A DNA stretch of 64,000 nt from positions 30,243-94,242 of the forward strand of contig JADFUC010000416.1 of the NCBI GenBank assembly GCA_019722365.1, written 5' to 3'. The DNA is from Lithospermum erythrorhizon (lineage: Eukaryota; Streptophyta; Magnoliopsida; Boraginales; Boraginaceae). A program made the translations under genes and the position numbers. How positions within the stretch are numbered: the first letter of the stretch is position 1; each line of letters begins with the position of its first letter. Positions 59,850 to 64,000 of this stretch are shown here, one piece after another. The notes below the pieces were generated by a model. The model made no database searches, had not been told where the DNA came from, and worked only from the letters and a program-made list of their open reading frames with translations.

Positions 59850-62318
59850 CCAGTCGGCCTCGGTGTTATGTCATCAACAACCCTGTACACCGTAGTCACC
59901 GACGATGGATGACAACATAAAAGACTTCATTTGACATATAATAATAAAATACACTTTTTGTCCATCGTGGTGAACTAACAACATATACAAATAAAACAAC
60001 GAACAACGTAATACAAATTCATCTTAATGATACAACTTAAAGATACACAAGAACTGCCAACATAGGAAAGTAATGCACAACTAATTTCAATGAAATAATA
60101 TAATGCACAAGTCTAACAATATACAAATGTATAACAAAAGGAAATGGACTCATGAGGAATTCCTATGCTACCACCGCCTATCTACGATCTTCAATCAAAA
60201 TTCTATCAAATGCAACCTTTCCTCAACAACCTCAAATATCAACTCCTTAGAACCTAGGCATAAAACGCCCGCCTACAGAGAATAGACGCCTATTGTCACA
60301 GTGAATACAAATACCAATAGCACTTGGATCCCCACATATACATATTCATACTTATATAGATAACATATGCTTATACATCAACCAGGCCACACAATGAATA
60401 ACAGACCACAACTCACATAGAATCCTCTTATATGATGTTACATAATACTATACATATGAGTTTTTAATCATAAATAATGCATATTCATTCAAGGGAGACA
60501 GTCTCGGCACACACAGGCATCAAATGAGGAATCCACCTCCAAACAATACACACATGAGGAATCCATCTCCAAGTAACACACACATGAGGAATCCACGTTC
60601 AAATATCACACACATTTAATCCACCTCCACATAATCGACGAGGCCTCTACTCTCCATCCTCCGACCGAGGCTACACCCTCAATGCATATCACACCAAACC
60701 TCCCAATCCACGAGGCTACCCACACAACATGCACACCACACCAAACCTCCGGTCGGGTCACCACCGCCTCCGCAAATAACACACATAAAGAAATCAAGCA
60801 CATCTCGCACACGCCCACACACACAGAGCACACGCCCACACAAGACATACCATTAATACACAATTTCATAACATGAATTATACCCAAAATGATTCATATA
60901 ATGCAACTCATAATCTTTAATTGTTCTATAACATAACTTATAATCTATAGCTATCTCATAGTCAATCAAATCTCAGTTATTTCATAATATGCATCATAAA
61001 TCACAATTTCCACATAATATCAATCATAGTCACACAATACACATATCAGAATAGTCTCAAACAACACATGAAAAATATATAACATGATATATATATATGA
61101 AAGGTCCCCATCGTGAGATTTGTACTCACCTCGAGCCCAAAAGGCACGACGACTCTAGGTAGTCCCTGCTGATCCAGTTCAACTCCTATTCAAAGAAATT
61201 TCATAAGATGGTATGACATCTCGTGAGAATAACCTCTAACATCTATATAATCCCGAGTGTTATACCAATGCCTCACTTCCATTCAAATTTACAACCCTTA
61301 GCAATCATCCTATCCTCCCTACATTGGTATATACTTTTAACATTCCAAATATAACTACATTCTCAATTATTGCCCGTCATTACCTTATTACCCCAAGAAT
61401 AACACTTTAAGCATATTCTAACTAATCCAACAATCTATTGGCAACTAATTAATCCATTAAATACAACGCCCAATTCACCAACAAAGGCTAGCTACAATTT
61501 GCACTTTCCCCAACTTTCTCAACCAAATCTCCACCTATCCATATCCAAACCAATAATTCTATGTACTTAAACAACTATATTAAAGTCCCCTAACCTCATA
61601 TCAGAATTTAAAGTTAATTTAATAAAAGTCAATAAAAGTCAACTCTTACTTTACACCACTTTCTAACCTCAATAATCACTCAAAATCACCGCTAGTCTGC
61701 TCACCGATACTCAGATAACATTTCTATACCATAATATAATCAAGATCTAAAGTCAACAAAATCCAAGAAAGTCAACTCTTCAAAACTCAAGAAATATCTC
61801 AAAAGATTTGATCTTTCTTACCTAGATATGATGAGGATGATGAGGAGAAGAAAATTCACAACTTTGTTCTTGAATTTAAAGCGACACCGATTACAGAAAT
61901 GGAAAAATTCAAGTGGGGGAAATGGAGAGAAGATTTCGCCATGGAGAAAGCAAATAGTTGTTTTGGATGAGGATGGAGATAGGTGGTAGGTGGGATATTT
62001 AGAGGGAAGAAATTTAGGTTCCGTCGCTCTGCAAATTCTACACCTTCCGCACTTAAATTTCAACAAAACCATTCCATTGTGTTATTCCCGAGGCATATAT
62101 TACTACTCATCTCATACTCATCTCGATATAATATCGATATTATTTCAAAATTATTTATACTATCTCCGGTCCTACCCACAAACCCATTTATACCACTAAC
62201 CCGACTCCATTTGTTGAATTCTCCACTACTCAATCTCAAATTTTTAATTTCACCCCGAAATACTCCACCGAGAAACTTATACTATCATCATAATATCAAG
62301 GCTTGAAATCCAAGTTAT
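59850..62318 (-). mobile_element. LTR B, copy 2, 3' LTR of a chromovirus-like Ty3/gypsy element
   Basis: The minus-strand start is near 62,318 ('gaaataacttggatttcaag'). Just upstream on that strand (62,320-62,365) is 'aaatttcgaggcgaaatttt' followed by a G-rich stretch, the pattern (aaatttcggggacgaaattt, then gggggaga) that precedes the 3' LTR in Tekay/Del chromoviruses. The LTR matches copy 1 at 42,220-44,640. It has 35-bp subrepeats near 60,520-60,615 and a purine-rich segment near 61,820-61,975. Confidence 0.65.
60520..60615. repeat. Subrepeats of about 35 bp in LTR B copy 2
   Basis: 'acacatgaggaatccacctc' and variants occur three to four times; the matching array in LTR B copy 1 lies at about 42,898-43,005 and is more decayed. 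Confidence 0.7.
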
Positions 62319-63304
62319 TTCATTCTACTCCACCTATAAAATTTCGCCTCGAAATTTACTTTAGACCCGATTTTTCTTATCGCCCCAACTCGCCTAATAT
62401 GCTCTATTACCGAATATCATGACATCTTGTCACCAATCATATTTTCCCAACATAGTCATCGACTTTGCATCGTGTAACGCTCGTAGAAATACATTCGCAA
62501 CGCCCCCGAATATTACTTCTACCGCAAATCGATATTACACAATCTAATCATATCATAATCATTACCGTCATACGCCCCACTACGACATATACGCCCTCTC
62601 ATATCCCTTTATTACACCAACACCCAAAAACTTATATTTTATCATGTTATTAATATCATAAATCAACCATCAATAATACCACTCAAAATGAATACCCATA
62701 TCACCGATATCGCCGATTCGCCATAATTCGTGTCATATCACTGCTATCGACTATCGATTTATTAATGTCCAAGTAAATTCTCTTATCAAAACTCCCACTC
62801 ATCAAATTATTTATTACCGATTATCTCTGCATCCGTATGTAAAGAAATACACCCAAGGTTTCCTCAAAGATACAACTAATGTAACACATCACCAATACCC
62901 CATCATTCCTTACCTCCCACACATATCCTTTTAAACACCACTTCATAGTATATAGTCATATACTATATTCTACCTTTAACAAACTTAAAATGTATTAGTC
63001 TACCTGTATTTATATATGATCACATCGCCAACAATAAGACATTATCACCATACACTTCTATACTTTCATTTACCATTCTCATACCATCATGATTTCATCA
63101 TCGTGATAAGTCAATATCGTGTTTTTCCTTGCAACTATCATTTATATCAACATGTCATGCCATAACATTCAACCATAAAGTTATCATTATCTCACTTTCA
63201 CCATAGCATATATGGGCCTCAAAGCTCACCGTTAACATCATATATTTCTAGTCTTACTATGATTTATCAACATCCCATTTTCACATGATAATTCCGCAAT
63301 AACA

Positions 63305-63335
<31 letters not shown>

Positions 63336-64000
63336 CATCCGTGCTACGACGGCCAACCGATCATTCACACCACTCCGCCGATAACCCCTATCATAACAAC
63401 TTATTACTACCCACAGTTAATAATATCCCCTTTTCGCATAATCTTACCCCCAAGGTCTCGCCTACCAAATTGAAAATTTCAATCTACCATATTCCTCCTC
63501 CCATCACAGCTCATTTTGTCATACCAGCTAGTATCGTTAACCTCGCTTGTACCAGGGAGAAGAACAATACCACTTCCTATATTCCATTAGACCTCCTTCT
63601 CCTCAGATGGGTACTTTATGAATCCTCATTCATGTTCACTCGAGCTATATAGTATTCAACCAATGCCATTCCTTCATTAATTTAACATAATGTAAACTTA
63701 TTCGCTGTAGTCATATCAAGTTCCATTCTTCCCCTTTGTTCTTCATCACCATGAGTCATTTTTTTCCTTCTCTCGCTCCCATTTCAGCAATATTAGAATT
63801 CAACATCTCTTCAATAGCTTCCGATGGTGCCATCCTAACACTGGCTTGGAATTTAGTATTACCGTGAGCAACATTTACTTAAATTATCATCTTGTTAACT
63901 CAAGCCTTACACTTCAATACGTCTTATATCCTCACAATAGTTACTACTTTCCGATAAGGCCTTTATACTAGCAATACGTAACTGAACGAAGCACACTGCT
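62319..64000 (-). mobile_element. Internal region of the chromovirus-like element, 3' edge, continues off the window
   Basis: Adjacent to the polypurine-like tract at 62,320-62,365. A SKFRGEIL-like frame precedes the tract, resembling the tail of Tekay/Del polyproteins. Further up I could not read integrase or chromodomain motifs with any confidence. The plus-strand open stretch at 63,341-63,652 has no motif and is probably accidental. Confidence 0.45.
63306..63335 (+). repeat. (AT)n microsatellite
   Basis: About 30 bases of uninterrupted alternating AT. Confidence 0.9.

Noticed and set aside
60520..60890. Regular short repeats examined as a CRISPR-like array
   Set aside because: Units are adjacent and diverged with no unique spacers, and they belong to the LTR; the genome is a plant's.
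62319..64000. Search for integrase and chromodomain motifs of a chromovirus
   Set aside because: Only the tail and polypurine-like tract are readable; no integrase or chromodomain motif could be supported, so no coding call was made.

Overview
This window is nuclear DNA from a flowering plant, most likely a eudicot. It is AT-rich, and one intron-containing plant-specific Dof zinc-finger transcription factor gene sits in a sea of nested, decayed plant transposons. There is no operon structure and no RNA gene I could support. No transposon reading frame is intact; every transposon protein call below rests on family motifs that are legible across stops and frameshifts.

Layout. (1) 1-14,767 is most of a CACTA (En/Spm) DNA transposon on the minus strand. 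Its TNP2-type transposase is legible as zinc-binding N-terminus, Transposase_21 core, DUF4218 and DUF4216. Its right terminus (CACTACTGGAGAAAATAG read on the minus strand) lies at 14,767; the left terminus is off the window. Two related solo LTRs in opposite orientation are inserted in it (about 474-3,153 and 7,757-10,228), one of them splitting the transposase gene. It also carries a captured zf-GRF gene fragment. (2) 14,771-34,577 is a fragment of a Ty3/gypsy element of the Tat/Ogre type: gag-protease remnants, a 31-bp satellite-like array, then a long LTR. That LTR is broken by another LTR insertion (22,770-25,050) and by a complete but dead Ty1/copia element (26,034-34,175). (3) 34,583-37,916 is an (ATT)n microsatellite and AT-rich DNA with no recognised gene. 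(4) 37,917-50,021 is a second Tat-type element: a 5'-truncated gag-pol with protease, RT, RNase H and integrase motifs, an inserted solo LTR (42,220-44,640) and a terminal LTR. (5) 50,022-55,185 is the gene island: the Dof gene (exons 51,841-51,897 and 52,135-53,157) and, 0.9 kb downstream, a 932-bp foldback element with a 9-bp target duplication. (6) 55,186-64,000 is a third long LTR in reverse orientation, followed by the 3' LTR and internal edge of a chromovirus-like Ty3/gypsy element.

The most notable observations are these. Two unrelated DNA transposons (the CACTA and the foldback element) both carry the start of the same kind of zf-GRF gene. The Dof island is bracketed by oppositely oriented copies of one LTR. 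The Dof splice acceptor falls within an in-frame ATG-ATG-CAG, so splicing or retention changes the N-terminus. Small CG-rich differences between repeat copies look more like base-calling error than natural decay.
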